Part shown: positions 1-11,686 of the stretch, piece after piece | Layout of the letters: each line of letters opens with the position of its first letter | How positions within the stretch are numbered: position 1 is the stretch's first letter | Source: Chionis minor | Lineage: Eukaryota > Chordata > Aves > Charadriiformes > Chionididae | Direction: 5' to 3' | Assembly: GCA_013398295.1 (NCBI GenBank) | Contig: VZSF01006922.1 | Coordinates: 117,168 to 181,167 of the forward strand | Length of the DNA: 64,000 bases | Program-made: the position numbers and the translations under genes | The notes under the pieces: generated by a model | Databases searched by the model: none | Told to the model about the DNA's origin: nothing | Seen by the model: the letters and a program-made list of their open reading frames with translations, nothing else

Positions 1-3000
1 TCTGTGGGAAAAATTTAAGATGAGGCATAATAGGTAAGAGCAGCAAGGGGAGGAAGCTCAAATAATATCTGTAACACAGTGACTGAGAAGAGTAAAACTG
101 TGCTAATGAACATATAACATATTGTTTGATGTTTCCCAGGAGCTTTTAACACTGCCTGGGAAGGTAAAAGACACTAATATCCATTTACCAGGGACCTTTA
201 TACATACTAAACCGTGCTTTGAAGATCAATGGTAATGGTAGACTTTAGGTCCTGTTTGTATTTAGTTCACATTAACAATGCAGAAAAAAAAAAAATATCG
301 GCTGGAACAGAAAAATGCACCAGTCCTGATTTTTAGCAACATAACTGCTTCCTCAACATAGATAGGTACTTGGTACTTGGTATCGGATGGACACTTGGTA
401 GTAAAGACCTATATAACAATTATCTGACCTACAACGTACTGTTCTCAGAAGTTTTTTGGGGTTTTTTCTGCCTTTGGCCAATAGCATTCTTTTGTACGTA
501 ATACTATTAGACATTAATTCTTTGGTATTTCAACTATTTCCCAAACATTTGTCTCCTTTTTCTTTTTTTTTTTTTTTTTTTAAACTGTATGCTTGTAAAA
601 TATGTCAAATGTAGAAGATGTTAACATGCTCCTGCTCCAGTCTACTACAGTAGGATACAATAATATTAATAAGTCACTGCCACAGAGATCACAGATTTCT
701 GGAAAATTTCTGATGCCTTTTTTATTAGGAAAGGTGAATTCATTGAAATAAACAAACAAAAAGGTTCAAAGCCAGAGGTTTCAATCATGGGGGTTTTTGC
801 TGTTGCTGTTTGTGAGTTTTTTTGTGATTGCGGGTTTCTGATTTATTGGGGTAATTTTGCCTGAATTTCTAACAGCCTTTCAACACTAGAAATTTCAAGA
901 TAATTGGTACGCATGTGGAATATCCTGTTGTGGATCCAAGTCTTAATGAACTTGCGTGCCAGTTAACATTCCCCAGTTAATATTCCCTTCTGAGCTGAGA
1001 CATTTTGAAATTTTGAAGTAAAGAAAAATAATTTATTGTGTGAAAAGAGTTTTGATCCTCATTCTGGTGGAAACAGAGTACATCAAGACTAAATCAAAGG
1101 AAGAATAAACAAAATAGTAGAAAACTTTAAGAGCAACATTTTCCTGAACTTCTGCTTATGCACTTGCAATTACATGCAATTACATCTATAGATATAATTA
1201 ATAACTGAAGATCTACCAGAAAATCTGGTTTGGTTTGGTTTAAATAAGACCTAATATTAAAAACCAAATAAATAAAAAAATCTTGGCCATTTTTCCATAG
1301 TTTTTTTGGTTGGTTTATTTGTCTGTCTGCTTAAATTACAACTGTTAGTATCTTGCTAAACCAAATGCTTGGTTTTGGGCTGCCTCTAAAGCACCAGCCA
1401 ATATGTGTGCCATCTGCTTGTACACACATGAAAAATAGATCTTGCTGTGGGGAAAAGTCACACGTACTACAAACCTTTGTTTGACATGAACAAACCCATA
1501 TCTTTCAGAGGAAGAAGTGAACACATTAAAGTAGTTGAAGTACCATCTCTTTGTGTAGGTCTCGTGCCTGTGCCTAAAGGAACAGATGATAACCATGGAG
1601 TTTCTGCCTATATGGGAGTTAGTACAAATTCTAGAACAAAAAAGAGGAAGAACACAGTAAAAATGTCATGGAAGATAGTGTAACTCTGAGAGAAGCTTAT
1701 AAAGTGAGCTAAAGTACACAGCAAATAAATCTGAATTCATGAAAAGTAGAACATGATAAAAAGGACTGAATCCTTTAAACTGTAGGAGACAGAATAGAAA
1801 AATGTTAACTAGTAATGAGAGCCTGTAGGGAAAACCAACAACAATTACTTCAGAAATGTTGGAAAGATTTTCAATTTTGGGACAAAATAAAAAGGACCTG
1901 ACAGGATACTGGTCACATTCTAAAACAAACATATTGAATATATCAGTAGATCTGAGCAAAGAATCGAAACTTTTTTGTGATAACTGGAGTAAAATATAAT
2001 GATAGAGCTATTCATGCTTCTATGGTAGCATACTGTAAAGACTGTAAAAATATTTTGCAGAATAAGTGTTGAGATAGGAAAAGGAATTAATTGCTATTCA
2101 GCTAACATGCTGGCCCAATGTCATTATTAAACACAGTGTGACCCCAACAGCTATAGATATGCTTTGTTTTTTGCCATGGTCAATAAAATTTTATAGCATA
2201 AGATGACTCAATTATATATGAACTATTTTGGGGATCAACATAGCCTGAAGAGATGGCTGAAAAAGTCAGACATAGCAAACATATCTGAAAGTAACTTTCC
2301 CTGCTTAATAATATTTAGATCACGAACTTTCTGAAAGAGTTGATTCAAAATAGACACTTATTACACCATTGTTTTACCAGTCTCATTGTTGATATAAAAT
2401 TATGATTAAAATTCTAATAGCAGGACTAGCAAGAATTCATCTGAGGGTGGGCATGTCCAGACCAATAAAATCCAAAGAAACAAAATCCGAAAGCACTACT
2501 CTAAAATATTCATTACCTGATGCATTAACAGTTAAATTTCTCTGTCATCTGAGCACATAGGTTGCTTATATTCACTAGTTTAAGCTTTTTATGGTTCAGC
2601 CATGTGTTCCCTCTGAAAGTTTTATTTTCTCTTCTCTTGCTGTCTGTAACTGTAGCTTGGGTTGGGGTCTTTCATCTAAGTTTTAAATAAGATGTTTGTC
2701 ATTAAATAGCTGACATTCTTATTCTTATTCTTATTTTGATCCATTTATTCCTGATCTATTTGGGGTTACTTTGTTTTCATAAGCTAAGTGTTAAAGGGGT
2801 ACCTAGAACCTTCCTAAAAACTGATGAAATTAAAAGGCTTGGCAAGACTGAGCTGTACGATGCCACTTGCTCTCCTTGCACATACATTGCAGAGCAGTTC
2901 TATAGCATTGAACAGTCCTGGGAAAAGCTGCACTTTGCATACCTTATACAGTATGTTTTTACTTTTGAAGCAAATTAAAACAGATTGTGGTAGGTTTTTC

Positions 3001-3276
3001 TGTAGTCTCTTTAATAAAAGGAAGAGTGGGAAGAGAAAAAGAAAAAAAGGAATTGGTTACTTTGTATGCTTGAAAAGGAAAACTCTGACAGGCTGCCAAA
3101 AGCATGAAAGGGCCAAGATGGAAATCTTGGTTAATTCTTTGTATATTGGTTTCACATCGATGTAACTGCACTAAAATCAATTATATAATAATGTAACTAT
3201 GCACTAGCAGAACACTAGCATATCATTGGTATCGAATATTTGCTGACTAGAGGACTGAATAACCTATAGCAGTTTT
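1..3276. other. Unique AT-rich non-coding DNA
   Basis: No repeat, RNA gene or credible exon was recognised. Open frames here are short (under about 115 codons) and resemble nothing I know. A poly-T tract lies at 556-581. The sequence reads as ordinary intergenic or intronic avian DNA. Confidence 0.6.
556..581. repeat. Poly-T tract
   Basis: A T-homopolymer interrupted by single Cs. No processed-pseudogene body was recognised next to it, so it is probably a simple repeat. Confidence 0.8.
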
Positions 3277-3829
3277 CATAGAATCATCAAATGGTTTTGG
3301 TTGGAAGAGACCTTTAAGATCTTCAAGTCCAACCATTAACCTAGCACTGCCAAGTTACCACTAAACCATGTCCCTTGGCACTATATCTACATGTCTTTTA
3401 AATACCTTATAAACACCTTTTATATAAATACGTTGTCTTTAAATACCTTTTTAATGCCTGTTCCAATGCTTGATAACCCTTTCAGTGAAGAAATTTTTTC
3501 TAATATCCAATCTAAACCTCCTCTGGTGCAACTTGAGGCCATTTCCTCTTGTCCTATTGCCTATTGTTCCCTGGGAAAAGAGATCAACCCTCACCTTGCT
3601 AAAACCTCCTTTCAGGTAGTTGTGAACAATAAAGTCTCCCCTGGGTCCCCTTTTCTCCAGGTTAAACAACTCCACTTCCCTCAGCCACTCCTTTTTAAGA
3701 TTTGTTCTCTAGACCTCTCACTTTGTTGTCCTTCTCTGAACGCGCTCAATGTCCATACTGTAGTGAGGGGGGCAAAACTGAATGCAGTACTCAAGGTGCA
3801 GGCTCACCAGTGCTGAGTACAGAGGTACA
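3277..3829 (-). mobile_element. CR1 LINE, 3' end fragment
   Basis: The + strand opens with the reversed CR1 terminal repeat (CATAGAAT) and the block GGTTTTGGTTGGAAGAGACC. CR1 3'-UTR and the C-terminal codons of ORF2 follow, ending near the segment for 'CCAGTGCTGAGTAC'. The copy is 5'-truncated, as is usual for CR1, and its frames are broken by substitutions and indels. It most resembles the copies at 14324 and 56211, which share the block about 'accactaaaccatgtccct'. Confidence 0.9.
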
Positions 3830-6656
3830 ATTCAATTTTTAAGGATGGAAAAGTGAAGAAATAAAGGGCATACCTAAGAATGAGCTTCCAAGGTTCTTAC
3901 AATCTGAGAGTCTAATAAAATGATTGCCTACCTTTTTGTTTAGGACAGGAGGCTTATGCATAAAATGAATTTATGGAATTCCCTGTCAAAACTTGCTAGT
4001 CAGCCTGATACTCTAATTGCATAAATAAGAAGATGAACAAAACAGATGAGTATTTACATTCCAATATCTGCATATCTTAAATGGTTATTTGATTTTCTGT
4101 GAGCATCCTGTCAACGTTAAGGCACAGCTGTTGTTGCATGATGAGGAGAATTACAAACAGAATATATTTCTCTCAGTGGGAGCTGAAACCAGTCATTATT
4201 TAGAAGAAAGAGTTCAGTACCTCACTGATTTTTTTCCCTATAATTCTAACCCCCCTAACTTAAATCACTTCTATGCGATAAATTTATGGATTGAACACCA
4301 GTGAGTACAAACCGAGGTAGTTCTTCTGAACTCAAAGATATTTAGGTTTACACAAATAGTGAATCAGTCCGTGATTCATAAATTTAGTTTATATATGCAG
4401 GATGTACCTTCATTCATAACTGGTAGTGTAAGCCCTTTAAGTAATTACTAAGTTTCTCAAAGATTGTTGCTTAATGAAATAATTTCTTAATCAGCACTCA
4501 GTAACAATGAGAAGGCAGACTGCATATTCTCAAATTGGTAATTGGCAGATGTAAAGTGGGAAAAGGTAAAAGACTACAAAATCAAATGGAGTTTAATGCC
4601 AATATTCTGCCTGTTGTGTCTCTCACAACTATTTACAACTATGCATATAGTAAGTGCGCATACTCTAACAACAAATAAATGGGAAAGCAGTTCTGCAGCT
4701 TGTCCTGAGGAAGAAAACAGCATATAGAAGTAACTTGTACTTTTGGTATCAGTTAAACATCCCTGCTTCACACTACCCTTAGTGGAAAAAAACAGGTCAG
4801 TTGAAGTAAGAATAATCACAGAGAAAATTGATAGAAGGAGGTAAAATCCAATCCAAACTTTTGTGTGGCTCAAGACTTTAAGAAGAAATTGTGCAGCTTG
4901 CATCAGGTCTCACACTGAACCAATTAAAAAATCAAGAAGTGAAGAAAATAAAATCCTCACTGAAAGAAAAAAACAGATCTGCTTGGCTTTTATTTCTTTG
5001 CAGGCTTTATGCTACTCTTCAATAAAGACCTGAGATTCAGAATTTCGCGTGGTTTCTGAGAGAGGAAAACTAAATCAGATCTCTGAAGTTATACAATTGT
5101 GATAAATTCCTCCAGCTCTCATCAATCTTTGTGAAAAAAACCACAAAGAGACAGAAAAAATAATCACCTCTTCTATCTCCATTCTTAGTTTCCATTGACT
5201 TTTGGTGGTGTTTTCCATCAGATCCCTTTTAATGAGCTCTAACAGTTAGCTTGAATCAAAATGTACTTTTGCTATTATTCTACACTTTATTAAACTTTTT
5301 TCTTAATTAGTATTCTCATGGTGAACTCAACAGGTTAAAAAGCCTGTTGCAACCAGAAGTTTTCTTGTATCTTTTTGTTAATAACTTCAGTATTAATTAG
5401 GGATTTTGGGGAATAGGAATGACAATAAAAATGAGACTATGAGCTGCAGTTCTGTGGAATCAGCATGTCCTCTAAATTTCCCAGCAAGGAGAGAGAATTA
5501 GGCTAAATTTCAATTGCAGACTTGCATCTGTATTTGAGCATTGCACTTCTAGTTTTGTAGGTTTTGTTTAGTCAAAAAAATGGCTGAAAATAAAAAAAAT
5601 TGATTGAAAATAATTTTGATTTACATGAATAAGAATGTCATACCTTAAAAAATACTAGAATTATTTATGTATGGAAAACCACCAGAAATACGGGATGCAA
5701 TATTTTATTATACTGAGTATTTGGCAGATGCAGTTTTTAGTCTCTTTAATGCAACGCCTATATAATTTAATTACTACTGCTGCTTATTAGAATCAGAATT
5801 TTTTAACAGTGTGTAAATTAACCACGTGTTTCTCCTGCAGGTAAGTCAAGTGAATGCTGATAGATTTGTGACATTTGCATTGTAATGAATGTGATCAAAT
5901 CAGTTGAGAAAACAATAAACTACTCTACTAATTCATGCAAGATCCAAGTGAAATTTGAACCTTTGTCAAGTTATGTTCTCTCTCACTTTTGACTGTGCTT
6001 GAGTACCTTTGAAATCCCAGAGAATCCACAGAGCAGTAAGTGTAGAGATGGGATCTTTCTAACCCCACACAGCCAGATTTTTTGTCACCCTGCAGCAGAC
6101 AATCTTTCAGCTCTAATAGCTGTGGTGCTAACATGGGAAAGTCATATATGATTTAACAAGAGTCAAAGTTGCATAATGGATGTATATTTAGCGGGGAACC
6201 CTGGGAGGCCAGTGATGCCAGACATATGCAGGGATCAGTGAGGAAATTATGGACAAAAGAAGCTCTAAAAAGAATGTACAGACCACACTGTATTCAGCTG
6301 ATGTTGCAGTGCTCCCTAGCAGCTGAACATACTAATAATAGGAGATATAAGGAACATATTCAAGCACAGTGGCTAGTTGTATACTGTATGTAAAGGGCAT
6401 ATGGTAAAGCAATAAAAAAAGAGCCGAAAAAATTCTTTACTTGGTAGAACTAACATTTCTACCTCCTGTCATAGTCAGTTCTTGGGATACATTTTCACAA
6501 TTGCCTTTTTACTGCTAAGGTGAAACTTTTTTTATCCTGCAGCTCTAATAAAGCACGCTGAATGTAACTTAAAATAATAGCTAGTGTTTTAAATTTCAGA
6601 TTTTAGTATAATTTATCCCAATTATATTATATTTATTCTAATATAATGTAATCTAT
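3830..6656. other. Unique AT-rich non-coding DNA
   Basis: No transposon or gene is recognisable. The only notable element is the juxtaposed 3'/5' splice-site motif at 5815-5846, listed separately. Short open frames are at chance level. Confidence 0.55.
5815..5846 (+). promoter_or_regulatory. Candidate recursive (zero-length-exon) splice site
   Basis: A pyrimidine-rich run (TTTCTCCTG) ends in CAG at 5838-5840 and is followed at once by GTAAGT at 5841-5846, so a 3' splice site abuts a consensus 5' splice site. A branch-point-like TTAAC lies about 20 nt upstream of the AG. This is the arrangement of recursive splice sites known in very long introns of fly and vertebrate genes. The motif is seen directly. 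That the window lies in a plus-strand intron is inference, and chance occurrence is possible. Confidence 0.3.
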
Positions 6657-6703
6657 AAATAATTATAATTTATGGTTNNNNNAAATAATTATAATTTATG
6701 GTT
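6657..6703. other. Five-N join with identical 21-bp ends
   Basis: The 21 bases before the Ns (6657-6677) are identical to the 21 bases after them (6683-6703). This is the mark of two contigs that overlap but were joined with a nominal gap. The true sequence probably lacks the Ns and one repeat copy. Confidence 0.85.
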
Positions 6704-6956
6704 TAATAATTTTTGTTTTATTAAAGTAATGAATGTAATAATATTTTTCCTAGCTATTGTTTTAGTGATATAATTATATATTCTTTTTAATATGTTGTTC
6801 TGTACCTCTAAAATATTAAAAAGTGTAGAAAATGGGTCACAGAAATTTGATCATGTGAATAAGGTAATTACTTTAGCAAGACCGAAAGAGGGAAGTGTAC
6901 ACATTAATTTAGTTTATGTGTATATAAATGAGTAAATGATCAGGACATCAGATAAT

Positions 6957-7030
6957 GTGTATACATATATGTATATGTGTATGTGTATGTGTATGTACAT
7001 GTGTATGTGTATGTATATGTATATGTACAT
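6957..7030. repeat. (TATG)n/(TGTATG)n microsatellite
   Basis: Alternating TATATG, TGTATG and TACATG units, an imperfect purine-pyrimidine repeat. It is probably length-polymorphic. Confidence 0.85.
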
Positions 7031-8111
7031 TTTAACCATTCCTGTGTAAAGATAGTGAGTTTAGACTATTGATGTCAGTAGAATCTCCACTTCTCTTTCT
7101 GTTGTCTGTTTCAAAGCACAGTCTTTGAATTGAAGACAGTGCGTTCTCTTGGTTTTGTATAGATCCTGTGATAGACACCAGTGGCAAAGTCTTGCTGTGT
7201 TGCACTGGAGCCCATCCATCTCAAGAAACTTGGCTTCAGTGTGCTTTGTACTGTTTATTCATCCACTAAAGAAATATGTGTACAACTCAAAATTCAAGGA
7301 AGTTTCCATTAGCAATTAAGGAAAAAAATCAATGAGGTTTTAAGTACATTAAAAGTCTTCTAATTGCAAGTCCATGAAATGGCACACGTGGATAAATCAT
7401 TAATGAGAGCTGCATTTGTATTATCAGTTTGCAGCAACATGATTTTAATACATAGTTAAAAACAAATGGAAACAATGGGTAGCGTTGAGTTATTGGAGAA
7501 TAAATGTATGTTTTTACAAATTGATACTGGAAAAAATATTCAGAAAAAAATGCTGAACGGCATAATTGTTTAAACTGTGCATTTTTCCTATGTGAAATGT
7601 ATATGATGAGACTATAATTTGTGTTCTGATGTTGAATGAAGCTGAAATCTTCTGAATCTATTTTGAAAGCACTGTTGAAATTTTCTGCTTCAGAAGGAGA
7701 TACAAAAATGGGGCTAAGGACTCATCTTCAAACCTCAAACGTTTGTGCCTGATGCAGGAAGGGCTTTTTAGTCTGAAAACTGTGAATCTCAAGCTTATCA
7801 AAGGCATACTATACTATTAAGCAGTACTATCCTGTTTGGTAACATCATGTTCAGTGTTTAAAGGAGGATGTTCAGCCTTCTTGATTTAGTGCTTTACAGT
7901 AGACAATACCTGCATTCCTTGCATTTTGTAAAATATTTCAAAAAAAAAAAAGATCTTTCATATATTGTTTGCCTTCTTTCTAAGACATCTCATATTGCTA
8001 TCATAGCATCTCAAAACTCAGATGCTAAATGCCTTAAGGATTAGGGATACAGTTTCTCCAAGTAAGACTACATCAGCCCATGTGTCTGCATTCTAAAATG
8101 TTCATTTGTAG
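7031..8111. other. Unique non-coding DNA
   Basis: Nothing recognised. AT-rich, with no long open frame and no repeat hallmarks. Confidence 0.55.
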
Positions 8112-8204
8112 TAGAATAGAATAGAATAGAATAGAATAGAATAGAATAGAATAGAATAGAATAGAATAGAATAGAATAGAATAGAATAGAATAGAATAGA
8201 ATAG
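8112..8204. repeat. (AATAG)n pentanucleotide array at a CR1 3' end
   Basis: About 18 perfect AGAAT/AATAG units run directly into the CR1 body at 8205. The normal CR1 tail on this strand is the 8-mer CATAGAAT, so the pentamer array probably arose by slippage in that tail. The second copy at 10181-10224 has only about 8 units visible after the N. Confidence 0.9.
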
Positions 8205-8765
8205 TTCAGTTGGAAATGACCTACAACAATCATCTAGTCCAACTGCCTGACCACTTCAGGGATGATCAAAAGCTAAAACATCTTATTAAGGGCATTGTCC
8301 AAATGCCTCTTAAACACTGACAGGCATAGGGCATTGCCCACCTCTCTAGGAAACCTGTTCAAGTGTTTGACCACACTATTGCTACAGAAATGCTTCCTAA
8401 TGTCCAGTTTAAACCCTCCCAGCACAGCTTTGAACCATTCCTACACATCATGTGACTGGACACCAAGGGGAAGAGATCAGCACCTCCCTCTCTACCTCCT
8501 TTCCTCATCAAGCTGTGGAGAGCCATGAGGTTGCCCCTCAGCCTCATTTTCTCTGAACTAGACAAACACAGAGTCCTTAGCTGCTCCTCATAGGACATAC
8601 CTTCTAGCCCTTTCACCACTTTGTTTGCCCTCCTCTGGAGACATTCAAGTGCCTTCACATCCTTCTTAAATGGTGGGACCCAGAACAGCACACAGTACAC
8701 AACATGAGGCTGAACCAGTGCTCAATACAGTGGGATAATCACCTCTATTGACTGGCTGGATATGC
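8205..8765 (-). mobile_element. CR1 LINE, 3' end fragment (first copy)
   Basis: On the minus strand an open stretch of 113 codons (8359-8700) matches the C-terminal part of CR1 ORF2, with blocks such as YCVLFWVPPFKKD, LECLQRRANKVVKGLE and YEEQLR. The 3'-UTR and the pentamer array follow. The element stops abruptly near 8765, where GTCATGGATGG begins a non-CR1 sequence. It repeats almost exactly at 10225-10785. Confidence 0.88.
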
Positions 8766-9372
8766 TGCTGTCATGGATGGTAATCTTCACACAGTTATGA
8801 TTTAGCACCGATTAAAAATTGATTAATGATTTGAGGTGAATCAAGAGGTTGAATTTTAGCAGCACTTAATCATTAACAAATTTAAAGGTTTATAAAGTGA
8901 TTTAACAAAATAACTGAACAGTGACTTAATTACAGATTCGAAGATGACACGATTCATACTAACTTACCATAAGGTATCCCAAATCAATACAATTATATAT
9001 GGGCAAAAAGCACAAATCTCAGATTATTAAATATCCTCATGAATAAAACATATAAGCATGCGTGCACATACATGTACACAGACAGGTCTCTGATTGCTAG
9101 AATCAGAAATTTTTTAATAGTGGGCAACTCTAAAGAGCTGACAGGTACCACTTTTAAGTCCTACACATGCATGGATGGAACATCCACATCCATAAAGCTA
9201 TCGGGTACATCATAAACATATAGGTGGAGAGGCAGATGGAAGAGAAGGTAGCCTGTAGTCAAAATTTCCCTTTGTTGAATTTAGGCTAAATACTCATGAC
9301 ACATAAGCGTTTCTCAACTGGCAGTAGTTGAGGCTTGAGAAACATTCTCTCAGCCTGGTGAGAGCCTGTCAC
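8766..9372. other. Unclassified AT-rich segment, duplicated at 10786-11389
   Basis: It follows the CR1 and is rich in TTAAT/ATTAA motifs. The start TGTCATGGATGG resembles an LTR terminus, but no matching end or TSD was found, so its nature is open. It ends against a single N at 9373. Apart from a divergent block at about 8990-9090 it looks identical to its second copy. Confidence 0.5.
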
Positions 9373-9373
9373 N

Positions 9374-9881
9374 TGAGAAGAATTCTCTTGCTCTGGCCTC
9401 AAGGTATCAGCCAGAATGGCATCTCAGCTCAGGGAAGATACTGGCTGCAGCCTGCTGCAATCTAGAAGAGCTCAAGTGGCCTTTACTAGAATCGCTACTT
9501 ATTGAATCCAAGATAAAAGACTTTTGTTAGGTACTTTTCCACTCTGGACTGGCTCAGACAATGGAATATTCCAGTACTTTCTACTGTTGTGCAAGGCCAG
9601 AACTTGCTAGATCTTGGGGTCCTGGTATAGCCCCTCACTATGGCCATGATCCATATGTTGTCAGGAGTGATCAGTTATGGTTGTTAACTCCAAACAGTAG
9701 AAGCTATGGGGACCCGGCACACTATTGTGTTCTGGTCTCTTGCTAACTCCGCCTTTTCTTTCGTTCATGTTTGACTGTTATGTCACATTCTGGTCCATTG
9801 TATTATTATGTGGCCCATGTTGGGCAGGAAATCACACCAAGTACCAAGTTCATTGCAGGGGAGGGGTGTTGCACTACCACA
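9374..9881 (-). mobile_element. Partial ERV LTR, diverged relative of 11390-12521
   Basis: It aligns by eye along its length with about 12040-12521: shared blocks include GGTACTTTTCCACTC, CAATGGAATATTCCAGT, CCAGAACTTGCTAG and TATTATTATGTGGCCCA, and both end in ACCACAACT. Many substitutions separate them. The part matching 11390-12035, with the TATA box and polyA signal, is absent and the left edge is a single N. This is the U3 part of a minus-strand LTR, either truncated or brought here by a misplaced contig. Confidence 0.7.
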
Positions 9882-10179
9882 ACTAGATTAATCCTGTTTG
9901 AAGTAAATTCCAGTAGGTATTAATTATCCAACAATTATATTGTCAGAACTCACTATTGCTTATAAATACTTGTGATCACATTGTGAAATAAGATGATCTT
10001 GAAAGAAATCTATATACCTTTATTTGTAGACTATATGAACCATCTTCATTGAAAAGCTATATTATGTGGATAAATAGTCAGTGGACAACTGACTTAGGGT
10101 GAAAGATAGTTTTTCAAGCAATATATGTTTGAAATATGAAATTCCTTTTAAGGGTGACAACTTTCTTCAAAGGTGTGTT
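9882..10179. other. Short unique segment between LTR fragment and an N
   Basis: AT-rich, with nothing recognised. Together with 9374-9881 it forms an 806-bp island bounded by single Ns at 9373 and 10180. Confidence 0.5.
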
Positions 10180-10180
10180 N

Positions 10181-10224
10181 ATAGAATAGAATAGAATAGA
10201 ATAGAATAGAATAGAATAGAATAG
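10181..10224. repeat. (AATAG)n pentanucleotide array (second copy)
   Basis: About eight AATAG units directly after a single N, leading into the second CR1 copy. The N probably truncated the array. Confidence 0.85.
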
Positions 10225-10785
10225 TTCAGTTGGAAATGACCTACAACAATCATCTAGTCCAACTGCCTGACCACTTCAGGGATGATCAAAAGCTAAAACA
10301 TCTTATTAAGGGCATTGTCCAAATGCCTCTTAAACACTGACAGGCATAGGGCATTGCCCACCTCTCTAGGAAACCTGTTCAAGTGTTTGACCACACTATT
10401 GCTACAGAAATGCTTCCTAATGTCCAGTTTAAACCCTCCCAGCACAGCTTTGAACCATTCCTACACATCATGTGACTGGACACCAAGGGGAAGAGATCAG
10501 CACCTCCCTCTCTACCTCCTTTCCTCATCAAGCTGTGGAGAGCCATGAGGTTGCCCCTCAGCCTCATTTTCTCTGAACTAGACAAACACAGAGTCCTTAG
10601 CTGCTCCTCATAGGACATACCTTCTAGCCCTTTCACCACTTTGTTTGCCCTCCTCTGGAGACATTCAAGTGCCTTCACATCCTTCTTAAATGGTGGGACC
10701 CAGAACAGCACACAGTACACAACATGAGGCTGAACCAGTGCTCAATACAGTGGGATAATCACCTCTATTGACTGGCTGGATATGC
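10225..10785 (-). mobile_element. CR1 LINE, 3' end fragment (second copy)
   Basis: Base for base the same as 8205-8765 as far as I can read, including the same 113-codon open stretch (10379-10720, minus). Identity of this level in decayed CR1 and its flank suggests very recent duplication or, more likely, one locus assembled twice. Confidence 0.88.
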
Positions 10786-11389
10786 TGCTGTCATGGATGG
10801 TAATCTTCACACAGTTATGATTTAGCACCGATTAAAAATTGATTAATGATTTGAGGTGAATCAAGAGGTTGAATTTTAGCAGCACTTAATCATTAACAAA
10901 TTTAAAGGTTTATAAAGTGATTTAACAAAATAACTGAACAGTGACTTAATTACAGATTCGAAGATGACACGATTCATACTAACTTACCATAAGGTATCCC
11001 AAATCAATACATATACATATGAGCAAAAGCACAGATCTCAAATTAACACATATATACATGAGCAAAGCATATAAGCATGTGCACGCACATACACACAAAC
11101 ATGCTCAGGTCTCTGATTGCTAGAATCAGAAATTTTTTAATAGTGGGCAACTCTAAAGAGCTGACAGGTACCACTTTTAAGTCCTACACATGCATGGATG
11201 GAACATCCACATCCATAAAGCTATCGGGTACATCATAAACATATAGGTGGAGAGGCAGATGGAAGAGAAGGTAGCCTGTAGTCAAAATTTCCCTTTGTTG
11301 AATTTAGGCTAAATACTCATGACACATAAGCGTTTCTCAACTGGCAGTAGTTGAGGCTTGAGAAACATTCTCTCAGCCTGGTGAGAGCC
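10786..11389. other. Second copy of the segment at 8766-9372
   Basis: Matches the first copy except for a block at about 11010-11112, which differs heavily and is 3 bp longer. Here the sequence continues into the LTR at 11390 instead of stopping at an N. Confidence 0.6.
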
Positions 11390-11480
11390 TGTCACGCGCT
11401 GGTCAAAGACCAGAGTGAGGTTTTGCTCATATTCTCAGGAACAGAATTAACACTCAAAACGGAGTCAAGTGCCAAAGAAC

Positions 11481-11486
11481 TTTATT
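11481..11486 (-). terminator. LTR polyadenylation signal
   Basis: AATAAA on the minus strand, downstream of the TATA box and about 90 bp from the LTR 3' edge, as expected near the R/U5 boundary. Confidence 0.55.
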
Positions 11487-11678
11487 TGCCCGACAACAAG
11501 TTTGCAAATGCAAAGGAGTGAGCCAACGATAAAGAGAGGAAGGAAGAAAAGAAAGAAAGAGGAGAGGATGAAGGAGTTTACAGCAATAGCTACCACCCTG
11601 GAGCTGCGGCGTCCCGACAGTCCAATTAGTTTCGAGTCCGGTGGGAGAATGTTCCGTCTGATGTTGGTTGGTTCCGTT

Positions 11679-11686
11679 CTTTTATA
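11679..11686 (-). promoter_or_regulatory. LTR TATA box
   Basis: Reads TATAAAAG on the minus strand. It lies about 200 bp upstream, in the element's direction, of the AATAAA at 11481-11486, which suits an LTR promoter. Confidence 0.55.

Noticed and set aside
8112..8204. CRISPR-like regular repeat
   Set aside because: A perfect pentanucleotide microsatellite with no spacers, in an animal genome.
8766..9372. LTR starting TGTCATGGATGG at the CR1 break
   Set aside because: The start looks like an LTR end, but no matching terminus, TSD, TATA box or polyA signal could be found, so it was left unclassified.
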